Assembly: GCA_040274725.1 (NCBI GenBank)
Contig: JBEMAQ010000001.1
Coordinates: 531,367 to 595,366 of the forward strand
Length of the DNA: 64,000 nucleotides
Direction: 5' to 3'
DNA from: Solibacillus sp040274725
Lineage (GTDB): Bacteria > Bacillota > Bacilli > Bacillales_A > Planococcaceae
In this document: one piece after another, positions 8,656 through 17,205 of the stretch
Layout: every line of letters begins with the position of its first letter
How positions within the stretch are numbered: position 1 is the stretch's first letter
Notes under the pieces: model-generated
Told to the model about the DNA's origin: nothing
Databases searched by the model: none
Seen by the model: only the letters and a program-made list of their open reading frames with translations
Program-made: the position numbers and the translations under genes

Positions 8656-9201
8656 TTAATAATTTTTTTCGTTATTGTCGAACGATTCAATTTGCTCATC
8701 TACGCGAGAAGGTCCTTGAATATCAGTCAAGTCGACACCATATTCAAGCAAATGCTCCCAGTCGTCTGTGCTCAGAAGGTCCAACTGCGCCTCAACAAGC
8801 ATTTTGAAGCGGTTGCGGAATACTTTTGACTGCTTTTTTAATTCATCAATTTCAATCGTCACTTTGCGCGCCTTTGTTAGCGCTTCATTGACAATACGAT
8901 CCGCATTTTTCTCCGCTTCCTTCAAGATTAACTTCGACTCTTTTTGCGAATTTCGGCGCAATTCGTCTGCCGCCTCTTGTGCTACAACAATCGACTTTTG
9001 CAATGTATCCTCCATCGTACTGAAATGATTCATTTGCTCCGTCATTGTTCTTACTCTATCTTCTAAATCCTTCTTTTCGCGCAGGAGAATTTCGTAATCT
9101 TTAATAATTTGATCTAAAAACTCATTAACCTCATCTTCCACATAGCCGCGAAAGCCTCGCGTAAACTCTTTATTATGTATATCTAGAGGTGATAATGGCA
9201 T
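8656..9201 (-). CDS. divIVA: DivIVA polar scaffold protein
   Basis: This 181-residue coiled-coil protein begins MPLSPLDIHNKEF, the conserved membrane-binding N terminus of DivIVA, followed by GFRGYVEDEVNEFLDQI. A long coiled coil occupies most of the rest. It marks negatively curved membrane at poles and septa and positions division and sporulation proteins. I place the start at ATG 9201 behind AAAGGAG; the frame is open upstream to 9273 but those 24 codons do not look like DivIVA. It follows ylmH as in B. subtilis. The acidic C-terminal tail is variable in the family. Confidence 0.95.
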   Translation of the reverse strand: MPLSPLDIHNKEFTRGFRGYVEDEVNEFLDQIIKDYEILLREKKDLEDRVRTMTEQMNHFSTMEDTLQKSIVVAQEAADELRRNSQKESKLILKEAEKNADRIVNEALTKARKVTIEIDELKKQSKVFRNRFKMLVEAQLDLLSTDDWEHLLEYGVDLTDIQGPSRVDEQIESFDNNEKNY

Positions 9202-9297
9202 ATTCTCCAACTCTCCTTTACTGAAATAATCTTTAAGTTCTATTATAGCTATTATTACTAGCTTTAGCATCAAATTTCCGTATAAAGCATCCGATTT

Positions 9298-10086
9298 TTA
9301 CGATTTTTGCTCTAATTGTCCTACCATTAAGCGAATTTTATCCTTTTTTGTTCGGCCTGCCGTCTCAATTACTTTAAAGCGACCAAAGCCGCGTGCAGAA
9401 AGTATATCGCCTTCCTGTAATTCAAATGCCACTGCCTCACGTACTGTCCAGTTGACTTTCACACGACCTGCTGTCACTAAACTTTGTGCCTTTTGACGCG
9501 AAATATTTGTGATCGTAGCGAGCACGACATCAAGACGCATTGAAGCGACTGTATAGGACTGCTCTAGCCACTGCTCATCCTGCTCAATCAGCACTTCATT
9601 TGCAGCGAACTCCTCCACATGTACTTTTACCTTCCCAATGCTCGTCAAATTCGCACGCACATAATCCGCTACCTCATGCGCGACGGCGAACTGTACTGTA
9701 TTTTCCGCAACACGAATATCGCCAAATTTTCCGCGCTCGAGTCCTACAGAAAGCAAAGCACCTAACACATCCGGATGCTTCAGCTGTACAAATTTCGACG
9801 GGTAATTGACCGTAAAAATCGTAATTTGAAAATCTGCTACTTCTGGCACATAATACGACGGCGCAATAACGATGCGTTCTCGCTCCGCATTACTGAACAT
9901 ACCCGACGCTTCAAGTACGAGTTCATCCGTTTGTCCAACAATTGCCTCCACTATAAAACGCTGGCGCGGATCTAAAAAATCCGTTAGCCTCGGGGCATAG
10001 CGGTCCTCAACCTCACGCAGCCAACCAACAACCTGCTCAATAAACGGCTGCTCGTCTTTTCTAAAATGCTGAATCACATGCTCCAT
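9298..10086 (-). CDS. ylmH: YlmH-type S4-domain RNA-binding protein
   Basis: This 262-residue protein has a C-terminal S4 domain (about residues 180-240, with RLDVVLATITNISRQKAQSL then GRVKVNW) and an N-terminal region typical of YlmH, with a DPRQRFIVEAIVG block. Members bind RNA or ribosomes; a role in rescuing stalled nascent chains has been reported for B. subtilis RqcP/YlmH-type proteins (family knowledge). ATG 10086 is chosen over the upstream TTG at 10110 because a GTGAGG site sits 8 nt before it. It stands between ylmG and divIVA but is cut off from ylmG by a terminator. Confidence 0.9.
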   Translation of the reverse strand: MEHVIQHFRKDEQPFIEQVVGWLREVEDRYAPRLTDFLDPRQRFIVEAIVGQTDELVLEASGMFSNAERERIVIAPSYYVPEVADFQITIFTVNYPSKFVQLKHPDVLGALLSVGLERGKFGDIRVAENTVQFAVAHEVADYVRANLTSIGKVKVHVEEFAANEVLIEQDEQWLEQSYTVASMRLDVVLATITNISRQKAQSLVTAGRVKVNWTVREAVAFELQEGDILSARGFGRFKVIETAGRTKKDKIRLMVGQLEQKS

Positions 10087-10149
10087 CAAAAAAACCTCAC
10101 TTTCACTCAATATTCCACTATTTGAAAAATGTAAACAAACGCTAAAAAC

Positions 10150-10191
10150 TTAGGCTGCGCCGGAAAGTTTTCACTTCTCGGCACAGCCTAA
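10150..10191 (-). terminator. Terminator between ylmG and ylmH
   Basis: The arms TTAGGCTGCGCCGG and CTCGGCACAGCCTAA form a long stem with one mismatch. The minus strand then reads GTTTTTAGCG. Confidence 0.75.
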
Positions 10192-10195
10192 ATAA

Positions 10196-10453
10196 TTAAA
10201 GAATATAGCTCAGTACGATATAGACACCTTGTTCAATGAACACAAGGACGAATAAACCGACGATTGGTGAAAAGTCGATCATACCGATTGGCGGAATGAA
10301 CTTTCGGAAAAATCCTAAGTATGGTTCGCATACTTTGCTTAAAAATTCCCCAACAGCAGAGCTTTGCAATGCCGGAATCCATGACATTAAAATATAGCCG
10401 ATCAGCATAAATCGATAAATTAAAAACACCGTTGATACTACCGAATAAATCAT
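10196..10453 (-). CDS. ylmG: YggT-family membrane protein
   Basis: This 85-residue protein has two membrane helices and the YggT pattern: SWIPALQSSAVGEFLSKVCEPYL followed by FRKFIPPIGMIDFSPIV. The family is linked by gene neighbourhood to cell division (next to sepF) and in plastids to nucleoid or thylakoid functions; its exact role in Bacillales is unknown. It is the last gene of the ylmC-ylmE-sepF-ylmG run before a terminator. Confidence 0.9.
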   Translation of the reverse strand: MIYSVVSTVFLIYRFMLIGYILMSWIPALQSSAVGEFLSKVCEPYLGFFRKFIPPIGMIDFSPIVGLFVLVFIEQGVYIVLSYIL

Positions 10454-10478
10454 ATATTGCTACCTCTCTAGTATAAAA

Positions 10479-10991
10479 TCATTCAAATACGTAGTTTGAA
10501 ATTTCACCTGAAACTTCCACATTATCTGGTGTGCATAAAAAGATATCATTCCCTACGCGTTGAATGTCGCCACCTAAAGCATATACAGTCCCACTTAAGA
10601 AATCAATAATACGCATCCCTTGATCGCGGTCAATGCGCTGTAAATTGACAATTGTCGCACGTTTATTTTTCAGGTGCTCGGCAATATCCTGTGCCTCCGC
10701 ATAAACGCGCGGCTCCATTAAAATCACTTTAGAGTTTTTTAAGGATGTCGCCGTTTGTAAACTGACGACATTATTTGGGGTTGCCTGAGAATCCACTCGT
10801 TGTGGCATTTGCTGCACCTGCCCTTTACGCTCTTTTTTCACACGATTATGCGTGGCAATTTGTTGCTGCTGTGGTACTTGCTCTGGTCGTGAAGGTGCCG
10901 GCTGCTTTTCTTGTTGTTGCTGCTGCTCTTGCTCCTGCTCAGCATCTTCATCTAAGAAAAAGAATTTATCAATTATATTTTTAATACTCAT
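10479..10991 (-). CDS. sepF: SepF, FtsZ-ring associated division protein
   Basis: This 170-residue protein has an N-terminal amphipathic helix (MSIKNIIDKFFFLDED) for membrane binding, a glutamine-rich linker (about residues 19-65) and the conserved SepF core (VILMEPRVYAEAQDIAEHL through YALGGDIQRVGNDIFLCTP). SepF forms rings or arcs, binds the FtsZ C terminus and helps anchor FtsZ to the membrane with FtsA, which is also encoded in this window. ATG start behind GAAGGGA. The linker is unusually Q-rich, a low-complexity tract (QEQEQQQQQ), but length is otherwise normal. Confidence 0.95.
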   Translation of the reverse strand: MSIKNIIDKFFFLDEDAEQEQEQQQQQEKQPAPSRPEQVPQQQQIATHNRVKKERKGQVQQMPQRVDSQATPNNVVSLQTATSLKNSKVILMEPRVYAEAQDIAEHLKNKRATIVNLQRIDRDQGMRIIDFLSGTVYALGGDIQRVGNDIFLCTPDNVEVSGEISNYVFE

Positions 10992-11009
10992 TTATAATCC
11001 CTTCTTTCG

Positions 11010-11678
11010 TTAACCAACAAGCGCTGTACCAATTCTTACAAACGTTGCACCTTCTTCAACGGCAATTTCGTAATCATTCGACATGCCCATTGAAAGCTCT
11101 GTACAAGGCGCATACGACAAGCCTAGCTGTACAACCTCTTGTTGTAATAATTTTAGCTCACGAAATACTTGGCGAATCACACGCTCATCTTCTGTATTCG
11201 GTGCCATTGTCATTAGCCCAACGACTTCGATTTTCGAATGTCCTGCTAATTGCTGAATAAATGGAATGACATCCGCGCGTGTTAAGCCGTGCTTCGATTC
11301 TTCCCCTGACACATTTGCTTGCACAAAGCATTTCACTACCTTCGTTGCACGCTTTTCAATCTCATCTGCCAAACTTAGACGATCTAGTGAATGTAAATAA
11401 TCCACCTGGTCAATCACTTGCTTCACCTTACGTGTTTGCAACGAGCCGATAAAATGCCACTGAACATCCGCTGCAATCGCCTGTAATTTTGTTTGTAAGC
11501 CTTCTGGGCGATTTTCCCCTAGGTGCATAAGCCCTGCATCAATTGCTTCTACCGTACGCTCTACATCTACTTGCTTTGTGACAGCAATAATGTGAACATC
11601 CTGTCCATCTGTTGAACTTTCTTTTGCTTTATTAATAGTTGCTTGTATATTAACTAAATTATTAATGATTTTCGCCAC
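11010..11678 (-). CDS. ylmE: YggS-family PLP-binding protein
   Basis: This 222-residue single-domain PLP-binding barrel has IIAVTKQVDVERTVEAIDAG (PLP lysine K35 in the VTK motif), LGENRPEG, the WHFIGSLQTRKVK block and a LSMGMSNDYEIAV C-terminal motif. The family handles pyridoxal phosphate homeostasis rather than catalysis. Translation probably starts at GTG 11678 behind GGGGAAAAT. It lies directly upstream of sepF. The ylmD gene that precedes it in B. subtilis is absent. Confidence 0.93.
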   Translation of the reverse strand: MAKIINNLVNIQATINKAKESSTDGQDVHIIAVTKQVDVERTVEAIDAGLMHLGENRPEGLQTKLQAIAADVQWHFIGSLQTRKVKQVIDQVDYLHSLDRLSLADEIEKRATKVVKCFVQANVSGEESKHGLTRADVIPFIQQLAGHSKIEVVGLMTMAPNTEDERVIRQVFRELKLLQQEVVQLGLSYAPCTELSMGMSNDYEIAVEEGATFVRIGTALVG

Positions 11679-11753
11679 ATTTTCCCCAACTTTACAACAA
11701 TAGTTTTTCTCATTGTAACAAGTAGGCGTCTATTTTTCAATGAATAGCCCGAA

Positions 11754-11993
11754 CTATTCGTAGCCATCCTTTACAAGAATCACATCCTTTCCTACTGTGA
11801 GAATATGACTAATTGCTACTTTTCTAACATTCTCTTCCCCTTGAAGGAATTGGTAAAACTTTTTTGGCGATGAAATAAGGAACGCCTGAATTTCACCGCT
11901 TTTTTCGCACACTTCCGCATCAACAATATAGCCAATAAATTTACCACTTGATGCTTCAATAATTTCTTTTTGCTGGACAGATGAAAATTTCAT
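11754..11993 (-). CDS. ylmC: YlmC/YmxH-family PRC-barrel protein
   Basis: This small 79-residue protein consists of one PRC-barrel-like domain (GKFIGYIVDAEVCEKSGEIQAFLIS). B. subtilis has two such proteins, YlmC and YmxH, associated with sporulation genes but without a fixed biochemical role. The position right after sigG matches ylmC. I start at ATG 11993, 7 nt behind AGGAGG, not at the upstream in-frame ATG at 12020, which lies inside the sigG terminator hairpin. Confidence 0.85.
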   Translation of the reverse strand: MKFSSVQQKEIIEASSGKFIGYIVDAEVCEKSGEIQAFLISSPKKFYQFLQGEENVRKVAISHILTVGKDVILVKDGYE

Positions 11994-12008
11994 GTGGTTT
12001 CCTCCTAT

Positions 12009-12047
12009 CAAAAAAGACATGTCTAATAGCAGTGATAGACACGTCTT
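12009..12047 (-). terminator. Terminator of sigG, abutting the ylmC ribosome site
   Basis: AAGACATGTCTA (12014-12025) and TAGACACGTCTT (12036-12047) form a 12-bp stem; its only imperfect pair is a G-U wobble on the minus-strand RNA. The T run (12009-12013) ends 2 nt before the AGGAGG of ylmC (12001-12006). Confidence 0.85.
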
Positions 12048-12058
12048 CCTTTTTCTTG

Positions 12059-12838
12059 TTAATTCATTTTATAGTCTCGTTGCATCATTTCAATTGCACT
12101 TTTCTCAAGACGCGAAATTTGCGCCTGTGAAATGCCGAGCTTTTGTGCGATTTCTGTTTGCGTTTCACCGTAATAAAAACGCTTGGCGACAATTAATTGC
12201 TGACGCTCATCTAATTTTTGCAAGCTTTCCTTTACAGACACATACGCTACCCATTGATCTTCACTAACGTCCCCTTGCAATTGGTCCATCATATAGACGG
12301 CATCGCCATTATCCGAATACATCGGTTCCTGCAATGATAGCGGATCTTGAATCGCATCAAGCGCGTACAACACGTCCTCTTTTTTCATGTCAATCGCTTC
12401 GGCAAGTTGCTCAATCGTCGGTTCGACTAAATGCTCAGCAATAAACTGCTCCTTCGCCTGCATCGCCTTGTAGGCAATATCTCTAAGTGAGCGCGACACA
12501 CGTAGCGCATGATGATCGCGCAGGTGCCTACGAATCTCCCCGATAATCATCGGCACTGCATAGGTTGAGAAGCGTACATTATGCTTTAGGTCAAAATGGT
12601 CGATTGCCTTTAATAAACCGATACAGCCGACCTGGAACAAATCATCGGCCTGTTCCCCGCGATACGCAAAGCGTCCCACAATGCTCAGCACAAGTCGTAG
12701 GTTGCACATGACTAACTCCTCACGCACAGCCGACTCCCCTGCCTGCATTCGAATAAATAATTGCTTCATCTCTTCATGTTTTAATACGGGTAATTTAGAA
12801 GTATCTACCCCGCACAACTCTACTTTTGTTCGTACCAT
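12059..12838 (-). CDS. sigG: Sporulation sigma factor SigG (late forespore)
   Basis: This 259-residue sigma-70-family protein begins MVRTKVELCGVDTSKLPVL, the recognisable SigG N terminus. It carries region 2 (DDLFQVGCIGLLKAIDHFD and FSTYAVPMIIGEIRRHLRD) and a region 4 helix-turn-helix (TQTEIAQKLGISQAQISRLE). SigG directs forespore transcription after engulfment. It lies 83 bp downstream of sigE as in B. subtilis. In that gap a CATACTG (12892-12898, minus strand) resembles the SigG -10 CATACTA, but no good -35 is seen. A strong terminator follows. Confidence 0.97.
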   Translation of the reverse strand: MVRTKVELCGVDTSKLPVLKHEEMKQLFIRMQAGESAVREELVMCNLRLVLSIVGRFAYRGEQADDLFQVGCIGLLKAIDHFDLKHNVRFSTYAVPMIIGEIRRHLRDHHALRVSRSLRDIAYKAMQAKEQFIAEHLVEPTIEQLAEAIDMKKEDVLYALDAIQDPLSLQEPMYSDNGDAVYMMDQLQGDVSEDQWVAYVSVKESLQKLDERQQLIVAKRFYYGETQTEIAQKLGISQAQISRLEKSAIEMMQRDYKMN

Positions 12839-12921
12839 TCATCTCTCTCCTCCGTACGTTCCTTGTTAATCAGTTTGTCCGGAAAAGAGTGCAGTATGCG
12901 TTGTAAATCATTCCAATTTTA

Positions 12922-13629
12922 CTATACGGTTGGTGCGTTCAAATGCTCACGTAAATCTAAAATAATTTTTTTCTCAAGGCGTGATATATACGATTGTGAA
13001 ATTCCTAAATGATCCGCGACCTCCTTTTGCGTCATTTCTTCTTTGCCGTTCAGGCCAAAGCGGCATTCCATAATATATTTCTCACGAGGCGTTAGACGGT
13101 CAATGGCCGAAAACATATGCTGGCGCTCCAGTTTCTTCTCCACATCATTGATAATAATATGTTCCTCCGTCCCTAAAATATCCGATAATAATAATTCATT
13201 GCCATCAGCATCAGAATTGAGTGGCTCATCCAGTGACACTTCACTTTTCATACGGCTTGTTTTGCGCAAATGCATTAAAATTTCGTTTTCAATGCAGCGC
13301 GAGGCATATGTGGCGAGCTTAATATTTTTTTCTAAGTTAAATGTTTCAATCGCTTTGATTAAGCCAATTGAGCCAATACTTATCAAGTCTTCAATCGGTG
13401 TTGCTGTATTATCAAAACGCCTTGCAATATAAACGACAAGACGTAAATTGCGCTCAATCAATGTATCGCGTGCATGCATATCTCCATTCATAAAGGCTTC
13501 CACAACAACAATCTCTTCTTCTCTCGTTAATGGTATTGGCAATGAATCATGTCCTCCTATATAGTATGTGCCGCGCGCCCCAAACTTTCTTAAGAAGCGA
13601 CGGAAAAATACGATTAGTTTTTTAAACAA
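12922..13629 (-). CDS. sigE: Sporulation sigma factor SigE precursor (early mother cell)
   Basis: This 235-residue protein has a basic, hydrophobic pro-sequence (about residues 1-24) ending near TYYIGG, the region SpoIIGA cleaves to activate SigE in the mother cell. Region 2 (ILIERNLRLVVYIARRF then EDLISIGSIGLIKAIETF and KLATYASRCIENEILM) and region 4 (TQKEVADHLGISQSYISRLEKK) are intact. The start is TTG at 13629, 8 nt behind AAGGGGG. It follows its activating protease spoIIGA after 13 bp, so the two form one operon. Confidence 0.97.
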   Translation of the reverse strand: MFKKLIVFFRRFLRKFGARGTYYIGGHDSLPIPLTREEEIVVVEAFMNGDMHARDTLIERNLRLVVYIARRFDNTATPIEDLISIGSIGLIKAIETFNLEKNIKLATYASRCIENEILMHLRKTSRMKSEVSLDEPLNSDADGNELLLSDILGTEEHIIINDVEKKLERQHMFSAIDRLTPREKYIMECRFGLNGKEEMTQKEVADHLGISQSYISRLEKKIILDLREHLNAPTV

Positions 13630-13642
13630 TCACGGTCCCCCT

Positions 13643-14446
13643 TTATTTTGTTAGTAGAATACATACATGTAAAATCATGTCAGCCTGCTGTGGGAATGGC
13701 GCTTCGTTTTGTGTAAAGACGACATAATGTCCTGTGTACGCTCGCTTGTCTACCATGAGCTGTGACACGCGAAACCCAAGTACTAACTGCGGCTCATTAT
13801 GAACGGTTACGACGCGTACAAAGCGAATAAATGGCCTTATTGTTTCTGAAAACATCGTCAAATTCGTTGGCTCTGCTGATTGCCACTGCTGTAAGGCTAC
13901 ACAAAAACTTGCAGGTAGTTGCTCCTCCACATCCAGTAGCGATAAAAAATGAACGGGCGCCCTACTAAGCGGCTCACGGCATTCATTCCCTGTGTCAATG
14001 TAAGCCTGGACAGTAAGCCTCATGTCATCAATTGCTAGCTCACACGTCGTCACATACGCTTGCTGGACCGTCGAAAGTAGCCTTTGTTGCCAGCCCTTTG
14101 ACGTAACAAGTAATAAACAGCTCGCTACCAACACAAAACAAGTGAAGGCAAGCACCGACGATTGCTGAAAAAACAACGGCTGTAGCATCGTCAAAAAGCC
14201 ACCGACTAGTAGCGTAGCAATCATCAACCAACTAGCTTGTACAAAAAGCGTAGATAGTTGCCATGAAAACGCGATGCCTAGTAAACAAAGAAAGCCGATA
14301 CTAATGGACCAAAATGATAACGGAAAAATCGTTGTAATAAGCGCACTGCAAAATGCACTCAGCCACAATTTGCTCGCTTTCACATGGAAACCTGTTACGG
14401 TCACTGTAAATTTCACTAAAAGTACATTCATCATTGTATTAAACAA
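13643..14446 (-). CDS. spoIIGA: SpoIIGA, sporulation sigma-E processing protease
   Basis: This 267-residue protein has about five membrane helices in its first 150 residues and a soluble aspartyl protease-like C-terminal domain with VQAYIDTGNECREPLS (active-site D in DTGN, about residue 166). It cleaves pro-SigE at the septum. The family usually has about 300 residues, so this is short. The only canonical start in frame is TTG 14446, 9 nt behind GGGGAG. Codons upstream to an in-frame stop would add GELLLL-like hydrophobic residues that fit helix 1, so a rare start a few codons further up cannot be excluded. Confidence 0.9.
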   Translation of the reverse strand: MFNTMMNVLLVKFTVTVTGFHVKASKLWLSAFCSALITTIFPLSFWSISIGFLCLLGIAFSWQLSTLFVQASWLMIATLLVGGFLTMLQPLFFQQSSVLAFTCFVLVASCLLLVTSKGWQQRLLSTVQQAYVTTCELAIDDMRLTVQAYIDTGNECREPLSRAPVHFLSLLDVEEQLPASFCVALQQWQSAEPTNLTMFSETIRPFIRFVRVVTVHNEPQLVLGFRVSQLMVDKRAYTGHYVVFTQNEAPFPQQADMILHVCILLTK

Positions 14447-14512
14447 AAGAAGTAGCTCCCCAACGATACGCCGCGCCTCCCACTAATAACGTAGCATGGA
14501 CACAAGAGAAAA

Positions 14513-14575
14513 ATTGTCAAAGAGTGACTATGAAAACAAATTTTAGTACGACAAAAATTGCTGATGAACGACAAA
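14513..14575 (-). promoter_or_regulatory. Candidate Spo0A-controlled promoter region of the spoIIGA-sigE operon
   Basis: On the minus strand, TTTGTCGTT (14567-14575) and TTTGTCGTA (14547-14555) lie 20 bp apart and match the 0A box TTTGTCRAA at 7/9 and 8/9. A third 8/9 match in the opposite orientation (ATTGTCAAA, 14513-14521 on the plus strand) overlaps a TTGACA -35 (14515-14520). The -10 is unclear, consistent with the unusual spacing known for spoIIG promoters. Confidence 0.5.
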
Positions 14576-14612
14576 AGAACCTAGTCAGAATGATTTCTGA
14601 CTAGGTTCTTTT
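14573..14612. terminator. Hairpin with 18-bp perfect stem between ftsZ and spoIIGA
   Basis: Bases 14573-14590 pair perfectly with 14595-14612 (loop TGAT). The ends are A/T-rich on both strands, so it could act in either direction. Confidence 0.7.
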
Positions 14613-14662
14613 AGCACGATTTATTTTGCTCTACATACAGATTGTCTATTTTTCTACCAAAA

Positions 14663-14699
14663 AAGGCTATGCTACAAATGAAATTTGTAGCATAGCCTT
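14663..14699 (-). terminator. Terminator of ftsA-ftsZ
   Basis: A perfect 16-bp stem (14663-14678 with 14684-14699) is followed on the minus strand by TTTTTT-type sequence, directly after the ftsZ stop. Confidence 0.9.
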
Positions 14700-14705
14700 C
14701 AGTAA

Positions 14706-15866
14706 TTAACGTCGACGATTACGTAAAAACGTCGGAATATCTAGTGCATCTTCTTGTGATTGATGCGTTTGACGTGGCATTTCTTGCTGTACAGGCTCTT
14801 GTGCTACGCGTGGTTGCTGTCCAATTGGTTGCGCCGGCTGTTGCGTAGCTGCTTGCTGACGTGCACCGATTGCTGGACGAGCTGGCGCTTGTGGACGAGA
14901 TACTGACAGGATTTCATCAGAGAAGCCAGTTGCGATAACCGTTACAATAATTTCGTCATTTAAATTTTCGTTAATAACCGAACCGAAAATCATATTTACT
15001 TCTTCATCTGATGCAAGCGCTACAATATCTGCCGCCTCTTGTACTTCAAATAAACTTAAATTTGAGCCACCAGTAATGTTCATAATAACACCTTTTGCTC
15101 CGTCGATTGACGTCTCAAGCAGTGGAGATGAAATGGCCTTTTTCGCTGCTTCAACGGCACGGTTTTCACCTGTTGCAATACCAATACCCATAAGAGCTGA
15201 ACCTTTGTCAGACATAATTGTTTTAATGTCGGCAAAGTCTAAGTTGATTAAACCTGGTGTCGCGATTAAATCTGAGATCCCTTGTACACCTTGACGCAGT
15301 ACATTATCCGCTTCACGGAATGCTTCAATCATTGGTGTTGATTTATCAACGATTTGTAATAATTTATCATTTGGAATGACGATTAATGTATCAACCGATT
15401 CCTTCATTGTGTTAATACCGCCCATCGCCTGCGTAGAACGCTTACGACCTTCAAATGTAAATGGACGTGTCACAACACCGACTGTTAATGCGCCTAAATC
15501 ACGCGCGATTTGTGCAATTACTGGTGCAGCACCTGTACCTGTACCACCGCCCATACCTGCTGTGACGAATACCATATCCGCCCCACGTAGTACTTCTTCT
15601 AATTGTTCACGGCTTTCTTCTGCCGCCTTTTTACCTACCTCAGGGTTTGCGCCCGCGCCAAGACCACGCGTCAGCTTCCCACCGATTTGTAATTTATACT
15701 CTGCTTTTGATAAATTTAATGCTTGCGCATCTGTATTCACGGCGATAAAATCTACACCTTGTACACCGTGCTCGATCATACGGTTGACGGCATTGTTACC
15801 ACCGCCACCTACACCAATTACTTTAATAACGGCCAATTGATCCATATTCGTATCGAATTCTAACAT
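14706..15866 (-). CDS. ftsZ: Cell division GTPase FtsZ
   Basis: FtsZ is the tubulin-like GTPase that forms the division ring. The 386-residue product shows GVGGGGNNAVNRMI near the N terminus, the tubulin signature AGMGGGTGTGAAP (about residues 103-115), the synergy loop NLDFADIKTIM, a variable Q-rich linker (about 320-370) and the C-terminal peptide DIPTFLRNRRR that binds FtsA and SepF. It follows ftsA after 40 bp and ends at two hairpins. Nothing unusual is seen. Confidence 0.99.
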   Translation of the reverse strand: MLEFDTNMDQLAVIKVIGVGGGGNNAVNRMIEHGVQGVDFIAVNTDAQALNLSKAEYKLQIGGKLTRGLGAGANPEVGKKAAEESREQLEEVLRGADMVFVTAGMGGGTGTGAAPVIAQIARDLGALTVGVVTRPFTFEGRKRSTQAMGGINTMKESVDTLIVIPNDKLLQIVDKSTPMIEAFREADNVLRQGVQGISDLIATPGLINLDFADIKTIMSDKGSALMGIGIATGENRAVEAAKKAISSPLLETSIDGAKGVIMNITGGSNLSLFEVQEAADIVALASDEEVNMIFGSVINENLNDEIIVTVIATGFSDEILSVSRPQAPARPAIGARQQAATQQPAQPIGQQPRVAQEPVQQEMPRQTHQSQEDALDIPTFLRNRRR

Positions 15867-15906
15867 TATTTCTCCTCCTAATCTATCGTTCCCGATTTTT
15901 TCGCGG

Positions 15907-17205
15907 TTACTCGAAAAATTTATTTAATAGGTTTTTTGCGCGATCAATGACACGCACTTTATTTTCAGATTCTACTTTTTCTGATGTATTATTTACTGGT
16001 TTAGAAGGAGTATGCTGAGTTGGCGTTTGGTATGATGGATATGACGGCGACCCTTGCGCAACTTCACGATTATAAAACTGGTCTTCTACATGTGCATAAC
16101 GAATTAAACCAACAGCTGTAGTAAATGAAGGCTCACGTACACCAATATAGTCTGGTGTATAAATACGTACACGTGATAACATGACTTGTCTTGCAAGCTG
16201 TGCAATCCCTTCAAGCTGTGCAACACCGCCTGTAAGAACGATGCCTCCAGGTAAATCACGTACACCTAAACGTGCGATTTCATCTAATACAAGTTCAAAT
16301 AATTCTTCTAAGCGAACACCAATAATCTCGGCAATGTAACGCTGACTATATTGGTCAGTTGAATCCGTTCCAACGACAGGGACATCAAATAGTGCCTCAT
16401 TTGATGCATCTTCAAAAAATGCATGTCCAAACTCAGTTTTAATTTTTTCAGCTTGCTCCGTCGGCGTTTTTAATACAATTGATAAATCTTTTGTAATGTG
16501 ATCGCCACCAACTGGAATAACGGCTGTATTTTTTAATAAGCCATCTTCAAATACCGCAACAGTTGTTGAACCTCCACCAAGGTCAATATAAGCAGTCCCT
16601 TGATTCTTTTCGTCCTCTGTTAAGGCAAAGAATCCTGCTGCTAACGGCTGCAAATAAATTTCGCGTATCGTCAAGCCTGCACGTTCTACACAGCGCAGTA
16701 CGTTGTGTACAAGTGTTTTTGATGTCGTAATCATCGTTGCGTCCATTTCTAACCGAATACCAATCATCCCGCGTGGATCTTTGATTTCGTCTAGATTGTC
16801 AACGATAAATTGCTTTGGAATTAAGTTTACTAACTCTCGTTCAGGTGGAATTGACATCACTTGTGCAGACTCAATTACACGTTCTAAATCATCATCTGTA
16901 ATTTCACGATTCTCACTATTAACAGCGACAACCCCTTTTACAGGTTGTAAAAATGTTTGATTTGCTGGTACACCAAGCACAACCTCTTTAATCTCGATAC
17001 CTGTCATCAGTTCGGCCTGACTGACAGCCTTCTTAATCGATTGTACTGTGGCATCAATATCAACGATTGCACCTTTACGAATGCCGGTTGACTTCGCATG
17101 ACCGACTCCGATTACGTGCAACTGATCACCATTCATTTCTCCAATTAGTACTTTAACTGAAGACGATCCTATATCTAAAGAAATATATATATCTTGATGA
17201 TTCAA
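15907..17205 (-). CDS. ftsA: Cell division protein FtsA
   Basis: FtsA is an actin-like ATPase that tethers FtsZ to the membrane. The 432 residues contain the phosphate-1 motif LDIGSSSVKVLIGE (residues 10-23), the AYIDLGGGSTTVAVF phosphate-2 block (about 203-217), GIVLTGGVAQLEGI (about 330) and a C-terminal amphipathic helix (VIDRAKNLLNKFF). Translation starts at TTG 17205 behind AAGGAGGT with 8-nt spacing; the ATG alternatives are far downstream. The Pro/Ser/Thr-rich linker before the C-terminal helix is typical of Firmicutes. Confidence 0.98.
   Translation of the reverse strand: MNHQDIYISLDIGSSSVKVLIGEMNGDQLHVIGVGHAKSTGIRKGAIVDIDATVQSIKKAVSQAELMTGIEIKEVVLGVPANQTFLQPVKGVVAVNSENREITDDDLERVIESAQVMSIPPERELVNLIPKQFIVDNLDEIKDPRGMIGIRLEMDATMITTSKTLVHNVLRCVERAGLTIREIYLQPLAAGFFALTEDEKNQGTAYIDLGGGSTTVAVFEDGLLKNTAVIPVGGDHITKDLSIVLKTPTEQAEKIKTEFGHAFFEDASNEALFDVPVVGTDSTDQYSQRYIAEIIGVRLEELFELVLDEIARLGVRDLPGGIVLTGGVAQLEGIAQLARQVMLSRVRIYTPDYIGVREPSFTTAVGLIRYAHVEDQFYNREVAQGSPSYPSYQTPTQHTPSKPVNNTSEKVESENKVRVIDRAKNLLNKFFE

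Noticed and set aside
9202..9273. N-terminal extension of DivIVA by 24 residues
   Set aside because: The extension is unlike the family and the MPLSPLDIHNKEF start has its own AAAGGAG site.
12892..12898. A SigG promoter in the sigE-sigG gap (CATACTG)
   Set aside because: The -10 is close to consensus but no acceptable -35 lies at the right distance, so it is mentioned only under sigG.
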